DNA of 64,000 nucleotides from Leptospira semungkisensis. GTDB taxonomy: Bacteria > Spirochaetota > Leptospiria > Leptospirales > Leptospiraceae. Each line of letters begins with the position of its first letter. Positions within the stretch are counted from its first letter, which is position 1. The stretch is taken from the NCBI RefSeq assembly GCF_004770055.1, contig NZ_RQEP01000016.1, forward strand, positions 1-64,000, read 5' to 3'. The notes under the pieces were generated by a model, which worked only from the letters and a program-made list of their open reading frames with translations, searched no databases and was not told where the DNA came from. Made by a program: the position numbers and the translations under genes. Below are positions 1 through 8,747 of the stretch, piece after piece.

Positions 1-388
1 ATATTGTAGAATGAGTGTAGCTAATTTGTTTTCTTAGTGTTCGAGATTATTATATCAATGGCGAACTCATCACCAATGATTAACCTCAGCTAATAAAAAA
101 TTTAATTTCTCATTCGCAGTTATTAAGTTGTAAAAGAACTACTTTCTTCCTTCGGCTCCACGATCGGAAGGGCAAATGCCGTTCCTTTCATGGTGCTTCA
201 GTTACTGGCAGTGAAAACGGCCAGAAGACCAAGATACGAAATCGACCCGACCCGTCAAACTGTTTTTATAGATTTTTCACCAAGTTTTACAATTCGTTTT
301 CTTGAGAAGAGGATAAGTAATGTGACATAATGCAGGAATAAGGAACGAACCCTGAAAGCAATTCGAAGACTTCGAGACATAGAAAAAT

Positions 389-410
389 AATATTATAAAA
401 TTATAATATT
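389..410. repeat. AT-only perfect inverted repeat
   Basis: AATATTATAA, a 2-base AA spacer, then TTATAATATT form a perfect 10-bp palindrome about 310 bp upstream of the permease gene. It could be an operator or the base of a hairpin. With only A and T it may also be chance in an AT-rich stretch. Confidence 0.35.
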
Positions 411-529
411 TAATAATGAAGCAATAACAAGAGAATGAAAAAGGAAACGCGCACTGGTAATCAGAATTCCGCGCTTAAACGGGAAGGTTGTTGTATGGAA
501 AGGCTGGATGTGATATGGGGGGAGCACAA

Positions 530-603
530 GGCCACTCCCACGAACCGCTCCCCCCACCCAAGCCCTGGGCGGGGGCGCAAAAGAGCAACGGAGAGTTCCC
601 ACA
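530..603 (+). repeat. GC-rich hairpin repeat, copy 1
   Basis: The element begins GGCCACTCCC, contains an imperfect hairpin (CCCCCACCC, 7-base loop, GGGCGGGGG), then GCAAC, and ends GTTCCCACA. The same ordered blocks occur at 2696-2757. The two copies frame the permease and the small membrane protein gene. The sharp GC peak in an otherwise AT-rich intergenic stretch and the shared block order argue for a dispersed palindromic (REP-like) element rather than a simple terminator. No transposase is nearby. Confidence 0.6.
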
Positions 604-719
604 TATTTACATACCAACTCCCCTTTCTGCGATTCGGCAAACCAAGCCTTCCACATTTTATACAGCTAGAAAAAGTCTTGTGAACGGATCGAAACGACTC
701 ATTTTGACCAAAATCTACA

Positions 720-2177
720 ATGAAACTCCAACGGTCCCTTAATCTATACGATTCCATCTCCCTTATGTTCAGTTCGATGGTAGGACCAGGGGTTTTTATC
801 ACAACCGGCTATATCCTTAGCCAAATCCCAAACCCGAATCTGGCGCTTTTCTGCTGGATACTCGGAGGTTTTCTGGCAGTAGCCGGAGCAATGAGTTACG
901 CAAAATCGGCGAGTATCTTCCCTTATGCAGGAGGAGATTACGTTTATTTAAAAGAGGCGTATTCCCCTATCGTCGCTTTTTCCAGCGGATGGCTATCTCT
1001 CTCCGTAAACTTCTCCGCATCCATCTCTCTTTCTGCAATTGCATTTTCCAAAACACTCTTATCTATACTTGATCCAGCTTTAGATTTTTATTATATAGAA
1101 ACCAAATTCTTAGGCATCACCTTTTCGATGGGGAATGCTCAGATCATAGGGATATCGACGATCCTATTCTTCACGATCGTCAACTTTTTCGGGATTGGAA
1201 TTGCATCCAGGATCCAGAACTTCTTCACTACTTTCAAAATTTTAGGCTTAGTAGCATTCGTCGTATTAGGATTAACGATCGGTAACTATGATGTTGGCAA
1301 TTTCGAATCCTTCTCCCTAATCCCTTCTGCACCTCAAGAATGGGGCCTCTTATTAGCAGGAGTAATCCCTGTTACCTTCTCTTATTTGGGATGGAATATG
1401 ATCACTTACGTTGCAGAAGAAGTCAAAGATCCAGACAAAAACATATACAAATCGGTGCTTGTCTCTTGCTCCTTGGTGACATTACTTTACGTTTTGATTA
1501 ACTTCTTATATTTAAGTTCCGCTCCGAGCCATGTATTAGCAGGCGATGAGAAGATCGGAGTTACCGCGTCCGGATTTTTGTTCGGAAAAGAAGTAAAATT
1601 ATTCGTAACCGCATTTATCTGCTGGGTTTTCATGGGAGGAATCTCTGCGTATATTATCGGTGGATCACGAATTTACTTCGCAATGGCAAGAGACGGGTTC
1701 TTCTTCCCGAGCATGTCCAAGCTTCATCCCAAGTATCATAGCCCTTATAAATCCTTGGCCTTCCAATTCGCTTATGCATGTTTGTTCTGTTTTGTAAAGG
1801 AAATCGAATCCTTGCTCTACTTGATCACTTGCTCCACCTTATTGTTAGCTACGATCACAGCCTATACTCCGATCATCTTCGAAAAGAGACATTTAAGAAC
1901 CGAATTCAAAATACCAGGCTATCCGTATTCCACCTATTTATATATACTCTTTAATATTCTAATCATCACAAGTCTTGTATGGAGTAAACCTGCAGAGGCT
2001 CTATGGGGACTTGGCTTTACATTGCTAAGTGTTCCGATGTATTATTATTTCAAAAATAGCAAATCAAAACTTCCTCGAGAAGGATTTGCAGTTTCAGAAA
2101 TCCTTCCGGAAGCGCCAGTGGTTAGTCTTGTAGCCGAAAAAGAACGAGTCCCTGTAATTAGCGGAAATAGAAACTGA
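720..2177 (+). CDS. APC-superfamily amino acid permease
   Basis: A 485-aa integral membrane protein with about 12 hydrophobic segments. The first segment carries the APC helix-1 signature [13 protein letters not shown] (residues about 18-30), the unwound Gly-rich substrate site of amino acid/cation transporters. Helix 6 shows the [18 protein letters not shown] pattern typical of this superfamily. Length and motifs fit the LAT/SteT-like branch, which usually exchanges or takes up neutral amino acids across the inner membrane; the substrate cannot be told from sequence. The ATG at 720 has no strong ribosome binding site but begins exactly where the conserved N-terminus should be. The gene for a small membrane protein follows after 10 bp, suggesting co-transcription. 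Confidence 0.88.
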   Translation: MKLQRSLNLYDSISLMFSSMVGPGVFITTGYILSQIPNPNLALFCWILGGFLAVAGAMSYAKSASIFPYAGGDYVYLKEAYSPIVAFSSGWLSLSVNFSASISLSAIAFSKTLLSILDPALDFYYIETKFLGITFSMGNAQIIGISTILFFTIVNFFGIGIASRIQNFFTTFKILGLVAFVVLGLTIGNYDVGNFESFSLIPSAPQEWGLLLAGVIPVTFSYLGWNMITYVAEEVKDPDKNIYKSVLVSCSLVTLLYVLINFLYLSSAPSHVLAGDEKIGVTASGFLFGKEVKLFVTAFICWVFMGGISAYIIGGSRIYFAMARDGFFFPSMSKLHPKYHSPYKSLAFQFAYACLFCFVKEIESLLYLITCSTLLLATITAYTPIIFEKRHLRTEFKIPGYPYSTYLYILFNILIITSLVWSKPAEALWGLGFTLLSVPMYYYFKNSKSKLPREGFAVSEILPEAPVVSLVAEKERVPVISGNRN

Positions 2178-2187
2178 GGTTCTTCCT

Positions 2188-2595
2188 TTGGAAATCTCTC
2201 CAAAGACAAGGCTTAGAACACATCGCTATATCGGAATATTGTCTCTATTCTTCTTATTTTTCCGTCCTCTTACTAATATATTCAATTATTATAATATACT
2301 TCCGTTTGCCTTAGAGCCGATCCATATAGGAAGGATTGGTGCGCTTCTTGGAGCTATAGCTTTTCTCACTGGAGGAGGATTAGGAAACTATCTATCGGAA
2401 GAAAAATCTAAGCTCGCAGAGATCCACACAATCGTAATCCTCGCTGGACTTCTGCTTCAAATTCCAGTCTTAGCAGAGACGGAACCCAATCCTTGGTTGA
2501 ATTGGATCTCTATCTTTGGATTTATTTTTCTGATCAGCGGCTGGATTTTGGGAAGAAGGGTCTTTCCTAATCGAAGAAGGATCCTTCCCTTCTAA
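2188..2595 (+). CDS. Small four-TM membrane protein, unknown function
   Basis: A 135-aa protein with four hydrophobic segments (about residues 14-32, 46-68, 80-97 and 104-124) and a basic C-terminus rich in Arg, so probably an inner-membrane protein. I do not recognise the family. The start is the TTG at 2188, supported by a GAGG sequence 8 bases upstream that overlaps the end of the preceding permease gene. The 10-bp gap to that permease suggests one transcript, and the protein might be an accessory to it; this rests on position only. The second GC-rich hairpin repeat lies about 100 bp downstream. Confidence 0.6.
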   Translation: MEISPKTRLRTHRYIGILSLFFLFFRPLTNIFNYYNILPFALEPIHIGRIGALLGAIAFLTGGGLGNYLSEEKSKLAEIHTIVILAGLLLQIPVLAETEPNPWLNWISIFGFIFLISGWILGRRVFPNRRRILPF

Positions 2596-2695
2596 ATCTT
2601 AGCTGTAGCTAAAACAGTTCCCACGTAAAATAGCGGTAATAAAATGCCTTGCGAATAACAAGCATTTGTGATATACGGACGAAAGCAAACCCACG

Positions 2696-2757
2696 GGCCA
2701 CTCCCCCCTCCCGAATCAGGGCGGGGGCCTTTCCGAAAACGCGCAACAGTTCCTACA
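2696..2757 (+). repeat. GC-rich hairpin repeat, copy 2
   Basis: It shares with the element at 530-603 the ordered blocks GGCCACTCCC, a C-rich/G-rich hairpin (CCCCCTCCC, GAATCA loop, GGGCGGGGG), GCAAC and GTTCC[C/T]ACA. The hairpin arm differs from copy 1 at one position, where T:G wobble pairing is kept. The right end stops 3 bp short of the stop codon of the acyltransferase gene on the other strand. A further GTTCCCAC block without the hairpin occurs at 2617-2624. Confidence 0.6.
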
Positions 2758-2759
2758 AA

Positions 2760-4055
2760 CTACCGATTCAAACCTGAGTTCTTATACAATGCATCCTCAA
2801 AGGAAGAAACAAAAAGATCCATATCTTCCGTCTTCCAGCGAGAACGATCAAAGTTCATATTGATCGTCATTTTATTTTCGAAAGTAGTAACAGTAGTAAA
2901 GAGCTTCTGAGTCAAAGCCGGATGAACCGTAAACGAAAGCTCTTTCACTTTCAATCCTTCTATATTTAGGTCGGGAATAATTCCCACATTGCTGATCACG
3001 CTTGATTGCGGATTACGGATCATCAGAGAGTTGAAGACTCTCATCCCATCTTCTCTTTCCAAGAATTGCTCAGGCGGAGGAAGAAGTTCGTAAAAAGCAC
3101 GCCCTTCTCTCTTTGCAAGTCGAGCCTTGATATCTTTGATAACAGTCATCGCCTTTTCTTGAAATGAATCTCTAAGATCGACTATCGTTGTGAATAGCGA
3201 AATATAAAGTCCCAAGGCAGAATCAGGCACTGTATGACTTAGGTAAGGGCGAAGATCTACTGGAGTTGATAAATACAAGACTCCTTCTTGGTGTTTCGGA
3301 AAAAATTTAGAGAAGGCTGTGATCTGCACTGCTCCTAAGAATCCGTGCACCGACATTCCCTTCTGCTTTACGTTCTGAATGAGAGAGGTCAGCTTATCTT
3401 CTTCTATCGAGAGGCTTACAATCTGAGGATCCGCTTCTCCATTTTTTCTCTGGAATTGAGGAACAGAGAGAGGCTTGTCGCTCTTCTTATCACTCTTGTA
3501 TAATTCCTCTGCTGGATATAGATCCATAAGGGAAGAAAATTCGATCGGTTCCGTAGGAACTCCCACTTCTTCTTCCGAAAAGCTAGCCTTTACAACATCC
3601 AATAAAAAATGACAACCGGAACGGCCGTCCGACATGCTATGATGAAAGATGATCCCCAACGCAAACTTGGATCCTTCCGATTCATACAAGATTGCGCGAA
3701 TCAAAGGAGAATCTTCTAAGCTAAAGAGTCGAATGGTTTCCTTTGCGAGCTTAGTCTTCCAATCGGAGGAATACTTTTCTTTTTGGATCGGTATCTTCTT
3801 CTCAGAGCGAGCGAAATAGAGATGAGAATCTTCTCCCACCTGTTTTAAGATCTGCGCCTTAGCTAACACGTGTTTGGACTGTACATAGTCCAGGCCTTTG
3901 CGAAATTGTTCTTCGGAGAAGTTTCCTTCTCCTTCTAACATCACGCTGAAATTCATGGAAGATGATCGGTCGTACAACCAAAAGTTTGCCTCCGCTTGAT
4001 CTAATGAGCGGAGGAAGTTTGTTTTAAGTCTTTCCGGTTCTTGCAAATTCTGCAT
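2760..4055 (-). CDS. Condensation-domain acyltransferase (WS/DGAT- or PapA-like)
   Basis: A 431-aa protein with the condensation-fold active-site motif HHSMSDG at residues 138-144 (HHxxxDG), where the second His is the general base for acyl transfer from a thioester to an alcohol or amine. Families with this fold include wax ester synthase/diacylglycerol acyltransferases, PapA-type esterifying enzymes and NRPS condensation domains. A stand-alone 431-aa protein beside a desaturase and beta-oxidation-type genes points to lipid esterification rather than peptide synthesis, but the acceptor is unknown. It starts 17 bp after the desaturase gene ends, so the two are probably co-transcribed. No signal peptide; cytoplasmic or membrane-associated. 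Confidence 0.75.
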   Translation of the reverse strand: MQNLQEPERLKTNFLRSLDQAEANFWLYDRSSSMNFSVMLEGEGNFSEEQFRKGLDYVQSKHVLAKAQILKQVGEDSHLYFARSEKKIPIQKEKYSSDWKTKLAKETIRLFSLEDSPLIRAILYESEGSKFALGIIFHHSMSDGRSGCHFLLDVVKASFSEEEVGVPTEPIEFSSLMDLYPAEELYKSDKKSDKPLSVPQFQRKNGEADPQIVSLSIEEDKLTSLIQNVKQKGMSVHGFLGAVQITAFSKFFPKHQEGVLYLSTPVDLRPYLSHTVPDSALGLYISLFTTIVDLRDSFQEKAMTVIKDIKARLAKREGRAFYELLPPPEQFLEREDGMRVFNSLMIRNPQSSVISNVGIIPDLNIEGLKVKELSFTVHPALTQKLFTTVTTFENKMTINMNFDRSRWKTEDMDLFVSSFEDALYKNSGLNR

Positions 4056-4072
4056 GTATATCCGGATATAAT

Positions 4073-5221
4073 CTACGCGGTAGCGGGAATCGATTCAATC
4101 TCTTTTTCATATCGATTTGCCCTTGTCATGCTCTCAAAATCGTTAAAACGTATGCCATATTTTTTAAGGATCGGTCTTACTCTCGGCGCAACTGCTTGTC
4201 TTAGGTAGAATGGTTGGGTTACTACAAAATGATGGATCCCGTGAGTCGCCCCGAAATTAAAACAGAATAAATGTAAGGGAAGTATCCACCATGAATCCAA
4301 CACTTGGGTTTGCTGATACAAACTCTTTACATCTCCGTAATAATGCATATTAGAAGAAACGATCTGGATCGCAGACTGTCTTAACCAGCAAGGAATCAAA
4401 TATACGACGGCAGCAGTATTTAAGAAATGATGAATGCTCGCGGCGATTCCAGTCTCTTGGATAGGATTGCCTAAAGCCAAATTGACCAATGAGAATAGTC
4501 CCCAGCCTAAGAAAGAATACCAAAGTAAAAGATAAGTAGCCCTATATGGTCCTTTGATAGGAGAGGATTTTATCTTTCTCAAATAATAGATCGCATCTTT
4601 ACGGATCTTCGGCCCTTGCAATACAACTGCCATGATTGGATCTACCATTACTAAGATCCTACGAAGTCCCCAAGGCATTCCGTTACTTATGAATCTTTCT
4701 TCAATATCCTCCTTGTTTCCGGAAAGTTTATGATGAAGAAGGTGGATCTCTTTTCTAAACCAAGGATTGACTGTATTCGCTCGGAATAACCAAACCATCC
4801 AAAATAGAAAGTTTTGCATCTTAGGACTTTCTTTAAAGTAAATGCTATGGATCAAATCATGTTCCATCTCATGAAGGAAGGAAGCTAGGATCCCGTTTCC
4901 AATGATACAAGCCCAGAAAGGGATCAGGTCCAGAACATACAATGTGCCAAGAAGGATCATCCCTCCTGCAGAACCCATAGTGATCCCAAAGCCGATCGCA
5001 TTTTGATATTTCAAGAAAGAGAATCTCTTTCTTAACTTTGCATCCGAATAGCGGATCCATTTAATTATGCGCTTTGTTTTTTCCTTTTCGGGTATCCTGT
5101 TCGCAGCAGGCTTTCTATCTAAAACTAAGGAACTCATTGATGACTCCGATGAACTCAAGTGGGCTCTATTATACCCAGATTCGAAATCCAGTCGTTCCAT
5201 TCTATAAACCGAAACCGGCAC
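4073..5221 (-). CDS. Membrane fatty acid desaturase/hydroxylase family
   Basis: A 382-aa di-iron membrane protein. Three histidine boxes are visible: HEMEHDLIH (residues 117-125), HLLHH (160-164) and HGIHH (327-331), spaced among hydrophobic stretches as in the FA_desaturase superfamily, which uses O2 to desaturate or hydroxylate acyl chains or related lipids. The N-terminal 50 residues are Ser-rich and poorly conserved looking, so the start at 5221 is not certain; Met 29 is a possible alternative. It lies between the AraC-type regulator (28 bp upstream) and the condensation-domain acyltransferase (17 bp downstream), probably one operon. Substrate and regiochemistry cannot be read from the sequence. 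Confidence 0.82.
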   Translation of the reverse strand: MPVSVYRMERLDFESGYNRAHLSSSESSMSSLVLDRKPAANRIPEKEKTKRIIKWIRYSDAKLRKRFSFLKYQNAIGFGITMGSAGGMILLGTLYVLDLIPFWACIIGNGILASFLHEMEHDLIHSIYFKESPKMQNFLFWMVWLFRANTVNPWFRKEIHLLHHKLSGNKEDIEERFISNGMPWGLRRILVMVDPIMAVVLQGPKIRKDAIYYLRKIKSSPIKGPYRATYLLLWYSFLGWGLFSLVNLALGNPIQETGIAASIHHFLNTAAVVYLIPCWLRQSAIQIVSSNMHYYGDVKSLYQQTQVLDSWWILPLHLFCFNFGATHGIHHFVVTQPFYLRQAVAPRVRPILKKYGIRFNDFESMTRANRYEKEIESIPATA

Positions 5222-5249
5222 TTCGGTACTAAATGATATTCTGGGACGA

Positions 5250-6386
5250 TCACTTTCCCTTTTTCTCCCTAAATTCGGATGGAGGCACTCCTACTTGCTT
5301 CGTAAATGCTCGGTGGAAGGAAGTTTTACTGCGAAATCCCACTTCGTAGGCGATATCTAAAATAGATCTATCTTCGGTTTCCAAAAGAAGGTGACAAGCT
5401 TCCTTGATACGATACTCATTTACGAATGCAGAAAAATTCTTTCCCATTTCCTGATTGATCAGTTCTGAAAGTTGATGAGAAGAAAGACCCAATTCATCCG
5501 CAAGACTTGCCAAGCTCAACTCTTCTTCCTTAAATAACTTTTCTCTCTCCATGGTTTGCAGAAGATTCTCTCTCAGAACCTGCATATCCATTCCCTGCAA
5601 TAAGGACCTTGCGTATTTCTGATTTGTGACCCTCGCCACCTCTTGCAAATTTTGAAAATACGCAGGATATCTTCTTCCGATTAGATAAGAAACACAAAGA
5701 CTCAATGCCATCATCGAGGCGCTAATTAAAAGAAAGATAGAATTCTTTCCGAGCAAGAAGAGACCGCCTATCGAGTGATTCAATATAGTGGCAATGATAA
5801 TGTAAAGTAGGACTCTCGCAGTCCATTCTTCCTTCAATACTCCGAATTTAAAAAGGATCCTAGTTCCTCGTAAGAGTCCTAATATATATCCGGCAAGGAT
5901 AATTAGAGGAATATAAAATATGAAATCATAAGCACGACTGTCGCTTGCAAAGATCAGAATTCCTTCTTTGATCTTTTCTTCTCCAGGAAGAAAGCTGAGA
6001 AAAAAGAAAAACCAAACGATAGAAGGAAGAACTGCGTGTTTCGCACTTAACCCGAAGGCGGATTTTTCCACTTCCGAATTTTGGATGATCTTATGGATCC
6101 CGTATAGGATCGGTCCGATCGAACTCAGTACGGGAATATGCAATAAGATCAAATGAGGAAGAGTATATAATCCGAATATAAAGCAGAGCCCGCTGACTTG
6201 CAGCAAACCTAAACAAATAAACAAAAGCGAAAGAAGCCTATTTAAAGCGGTCTTTCTCTCCAGCACATTCTGGCCTATACAAAGAAGAGGCCCCAAGTAC
6301 GTCCCAAAAATAGAAAAAGAAACGGGAACCCATAGAACCGGATGATCGGATAGCCAAGCCGGAATGGATATCGACAAATTTTGCAT
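5250..6386 (-). CDS. Membrane-anchored AraC-family regulator
   Basis: A 378-aa protein. Roughly residues 12-240 form about seven hydrophobic segments; the last 100 residues are an AraC/XylS DNA-binding domain with two helix-turn-helix units (LADELGLSSHQLSELIN and the signature around DIAYEVGFRSKTSFHRAFTK). This layout, a 7-TM sensor fused directly to an AraC domain, is common in Leptospira. It starts the minus-strand run that continues into the desaturase and acyltransferase, and lies about 100-200 bp from the divergent enoyl-CoA hydratase gene, so it is well placed to control both arms in response to a membrane or lipid signal. That role is inferred from position. Confidence 0.85.
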   Translation of the reverse strand: MQNLSISIPAWLSDHPVLWVPVSFSIFGTYLGPLLCIGQNVLERKTALNRLLSLLFICLGLLQVSGLCFIFGLYTLPHLILLHIPVLSSIGPILYGIHKIIQNSEVEKSAFGLSAKHAVLPSIVWFFFFLSFLPGEEKIKEGILIFASDSRAYDFIFYIPLIILAGYILGLLRGTRILFKFGVLKEEWTARVLLYIIIATILNHSIGGLFLLGKNSIFLLISASMMALSLCVSYLIGRRYPAYFQNLQEVARVTNQKYARSLLQGMDMQVLRENLLQTMEREKLFKEEELSLASLADELGLSSHQLSELINQEMGKNFSAFVNEYRIKEACHLLLETEDRSILDIAYEVGFRSKTSFHRAFTKQVGVPPSEFREKKGK

Positions 6387-6594
6387 TCAGGAAGGCTTTA
6401 TCTTCGATTCGTTTGGACTGTCAACTCTCCTAATATACCTAAAAACCGGTGTTCGGTAAGAATGAAGGAAGCAGTGGAAAGATGAATTGTTTCGAATCGA
6501 AACTACTTGTTTGATATCAATCTTTAAAAAACTGAAGACAGAGAAAATACAATATGTAAGGATATGCCTCTATAATCTGTTGCGGAGAAGGATC

Positions 6595-7389
6595 ATGACA
6601 TCATATACTTATATTCTCACGGAAAAGAAGGGTCACGTATTTTCAATCATTCTAAATCGACCAAGTGAAAGGAATGCAATGAATACTCAAATGATCTTTG
6701 AGTTAAGTGACGCTCTCACGAAGTACGAGGACGATCCGGATGCAAGATGCGCCGTTATCTATGCGAACGGTTTGCATTTTACCTTCGGTTTAGAATTACA
6801 AGAAGTAGCTGGCGCTCTCTTAGAAGAACGAAGAAGTCTTTTTACCCCAAATACGATCAATCCTTGGGACACTGGTGAAACAAAAAGAGTTAGAAAGAAG
6901 CCAGTGATCTGCGCCGTCCACGGATTTTGCCTAACGTTAGGAATAGAGCTCATGCTTGCTTGCGATATTGGTCTCGCAGCCGATAAAACCGTATTCGCTC
7001 AATTGGAAGTACAAAGAGGAATTCCTCCTTTTGGGGGAGCAACCATTCGATTCGTTAGAACTGCTGGTTGGGGAAACGCAATGAAATACATACTCACTGG
7101 AGATACTTTCGATGCCAAGGAAGCCTATCGTTTAGGAATCGCGCAGGAAGTCTTACCCAAAAAAGATCTACTCCCAAGAGCATTCGAACTTGCAGAGAAG
7201 ATCTCCGCCCAAGCTCCCCTCGCAGTACAAGCAAGCATCGCAAATGCTCGAAAAGCTTTAGAGGAAGGCCAAGTCCCTGCCATCTCGGAATTATTTTCTA
7301 TCACCATCGAAAACTTAAAATCTCCGGACGGTCAGGAAGGAGTTCGTTCCTTTTTAGAAAAAAGAGCGGGAGTGTTCAAAGGAAAATAA
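6595..7389 (+). CDS. Enoyl-CoA hydratase/isomerase family protein
   Basis: A 264-aa crotonase-fold protein. Both catalytic glutamates of the enoyl-CoA hydratase family appear in place: in TLGIELMLACDI and in FAQLEVQRG. The oxyanion-hole region near NRPSERNAMN is present. The protein should hydrate or isomerise an enoyl-CoA thioester in the cytoplasm. The frame is open from 6487, but ATG 6595 is chosen because it has GGAGAAGG just upstream and begins right where homology to the family should begin; the extra 36 codons look non-coding. The acyl-CoA dehydrogenase gene follows after 110 bp. The gene is divergent from the AraC-type regulator. Confidence 0.85.
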   Translation: MTSYTYILTEKKGHVFSIILNRPSERNAMNTQMIFELSDALTKYEDDPDARCAVIYANGLHFTFGLELQEVAGALLEERRSLFTPNTINPWDTGETKRVRKKPVICAVHGFCLTLGIELMLACDIGLAADKTVFAQLEVQRGIPPFGGATIRFVRTAGWGNAMKYILTGDTFDAKEAYRLGIAQEVLPKKDLLPRAFELAEKISAQAPLAVQASIANARKALEEGQVPAISELFSITIENLKSPDGQEGVRSFLEKRAGVFKGK

Positions 7390-7499
7390 GAAAAGACGAA
7401 TCAAAATTTGATCCGAACAGTATTCGGTCCTCTCATTATCGAATTCTTCTTGCCTTGGCTATAGAATTTCGAAGCCTAGCTGCAATATAGAGGACCAAT

Positions 7500-8672
7500 A
7501 TGGATTTCAATCTTTCTCCCGATGAACATGAGTTCACTGAATCCTTTCGTAATTTTTGTAAAAAGGAAATTCATCCGTATGCGGAAGAAGCGGATAAGAA
7601 AAAAGAATTTCCAAGATCTCATTATACTAAGCTCGGAGAGGCGGGTTATCTAGGCCTTCTTCATGAAGGCGAGTATGGAGGACAGGGTGCAGGAGTATTC
7701 TTAAGCACTCTTGCAATGGAGATTGTTTCCGAATTTTGCGGCTCCACTTTTTTTAGCGCGGGAGCATCCGCAGGACTATTCGGCCTTCCTCTAAAACATT
7801 TTGGGACCGAAGAACAAAAGGCAAAATATCTCCCGGATATCATTTCCGGAAAGAAGATAGGATCCTTGGGTGTAACGGAACCTGACGGAGGCTCGGACGT
7901 AGCTGCAGTCACTTCTCTCGCGAGAAAGACTGGATCAGATCGTTACATTCTTTCCGGTCAGAAGACGTACATTACGAATGCACCGAATGCTGATTACTGT
8001 CTCGTACTAGCTCGAGCTCAAGACGAATCCGGAAAAGAAAAAGGTTTAACTCATTTCATTCTAGATCTAAACAGCAAAGGAGTCTCTAGATCAACGCCCA
8101 TGGACAAAATGGGATTAAAGGCATCCCCTACAGGCGCATTATTCTTTGAAGAAGTAGAGATCCCCGAAGAAAATATATTAGGAAAACTTGGTAAAGGTTT
8201 TCGTCAGACCATGCAAACATTCAATGCAGAACGTCTTTCCTTGGCTGCTTATTCTCTTGGAGTCATGAAGGCTTGCCTGGATGAATCCAAGGTATTTTCC
8301 TCTTCTCGCAAAAGCTTTGGAAAATCGATCTCCCAACACCAGGGAGTGGCATTTATGTTAGCGGAGATCTATTCCAAGTATGAGGCAGCGAAATGGCTGA
8401 CATACAATGTTGCTTGGGAAATGGAAAAAAGCGATTTAGAAGGAAAAGGCAATATGAGCCTTGCAGGCAAATGTGCCGCTTGCAAATTATTTGCAACCAC
8501 TGCCGCGAGAGAAGTCACAAACCTTGCAGTTCAGATCCACGGAGGAGCAGGCTTCATGGACGAGTACAAGGTTTCTCGTTTGTATAGAGACGTGAGACTG
8601 GGTGAGATCGGAGGAGGAACGAGCGAGATCCAGAAGCTCATCATCTCCGGAAGCATCATGAAAGGAGCTTAA
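7500..8672 (+). CDS. Acyl-CoA dehydrogenase
   Basis: A 390-aa FAD enzyme of the acyl-CoA dehydrogenase family: an N-terminal helical domain, a central beta-domain with GVTEPDGGSDV (about residues 122-132) and a C-terminal helical domain ending with VQIHGGAGF and GGGTSEIQ. In medium-chain enzymes the catalytic Glu lies just before GTSEIQ; here that position is Gly, while NAERLSLA supplies a Glu at the alternative site used by isovaleryl- and long-chain-type enzymes. The substrate may therefore be branched or long-chain acyl-CoA. ATG 7500 has AGAGGA upstream. With the hydratase 110 bp upstream it makes two consecutive beta-oxidation-type steps. Chain length is not determinable. Confidence 0.9.
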   Translation: MDFNLSPDEHEFTESFRNFCKKEIHPYAEEADKKKEFPRSHYTKLGEAGYLGLLHEGEYGGQGAGVFLSTLAMEIVSEFCGSTFFSAGASAGLFGLPLKHFGTEEQKAKYLPDIISGKKIGSLGVTEPDGGSDVAAVTSLARKTGSDRYILSGQKTYITNAPNADYCLVLARAQDESGKEKGLTHFILDLNSKGVSRSTPMDKMGLKASPTGALFFEEVEIPEENILGKLGKGFRQTMQTFNAERLSLAAYSLGVMKACLDESKVFSSSRKSFGKSISQHQGVAFMLAEIYSKYEAAKWLTYNVAWEMEKSDLEGKGNMSLAGKCAACKLFATTAAREVTNLAVQIHGGAGFMDEYKVSRLYRDVRLGEIGGGTSEIQKLIISGSIMKGA

Positions 8673-8679
8673 ACTATTT

Positions 8680-8699
8680 GGCTTCCAAAACAGGAAGCC
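8680..8699. terminator. Convergent-gene hairpin, possible terminator
   Basis: GGCTTCC, a 6-base AAAACA loop and GGAAGCC form a 7-bp stem 8 bp after the acyl-CoA dehydrogenase stop and before the convergent GH18 gene. There is no U-tract after the stem on either strand, so intrinsic termination is uncertain. Confidence 0.4.
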
Positions 8700-8747
8700 T
8701 TACTATTCAAAACCCGAATATAGATATCGTCTCGGATTCTGAATTTT

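Larger units (their letters stand above)
1..719. other. Gene-poor left edge, no convincing gene
   Basis: No open frame here looks like a conserved protein. A 46-codon ATG frame at 190-330 (+) has a protein-like composition and can be extended in frame back to position 127; it could be a gene remnant or chance. A perfect 10-bp inverted repeat with a 2-bp spacer lies at 389-410, and a GC-rich repeat element at 530-603; both are listed separately. The segment holds whatever promoter drives the permease at 720, but no clear -35/-10 pair was recognised. Confidence 0.5.

Noticed and set aside
190..330. 46-codon plus-strand frame with protein-like composition
   Set aside because: No start signal, no recognisable family, and nothing nearby that it could be a fragment of; kept only as a note in the left-edge region.
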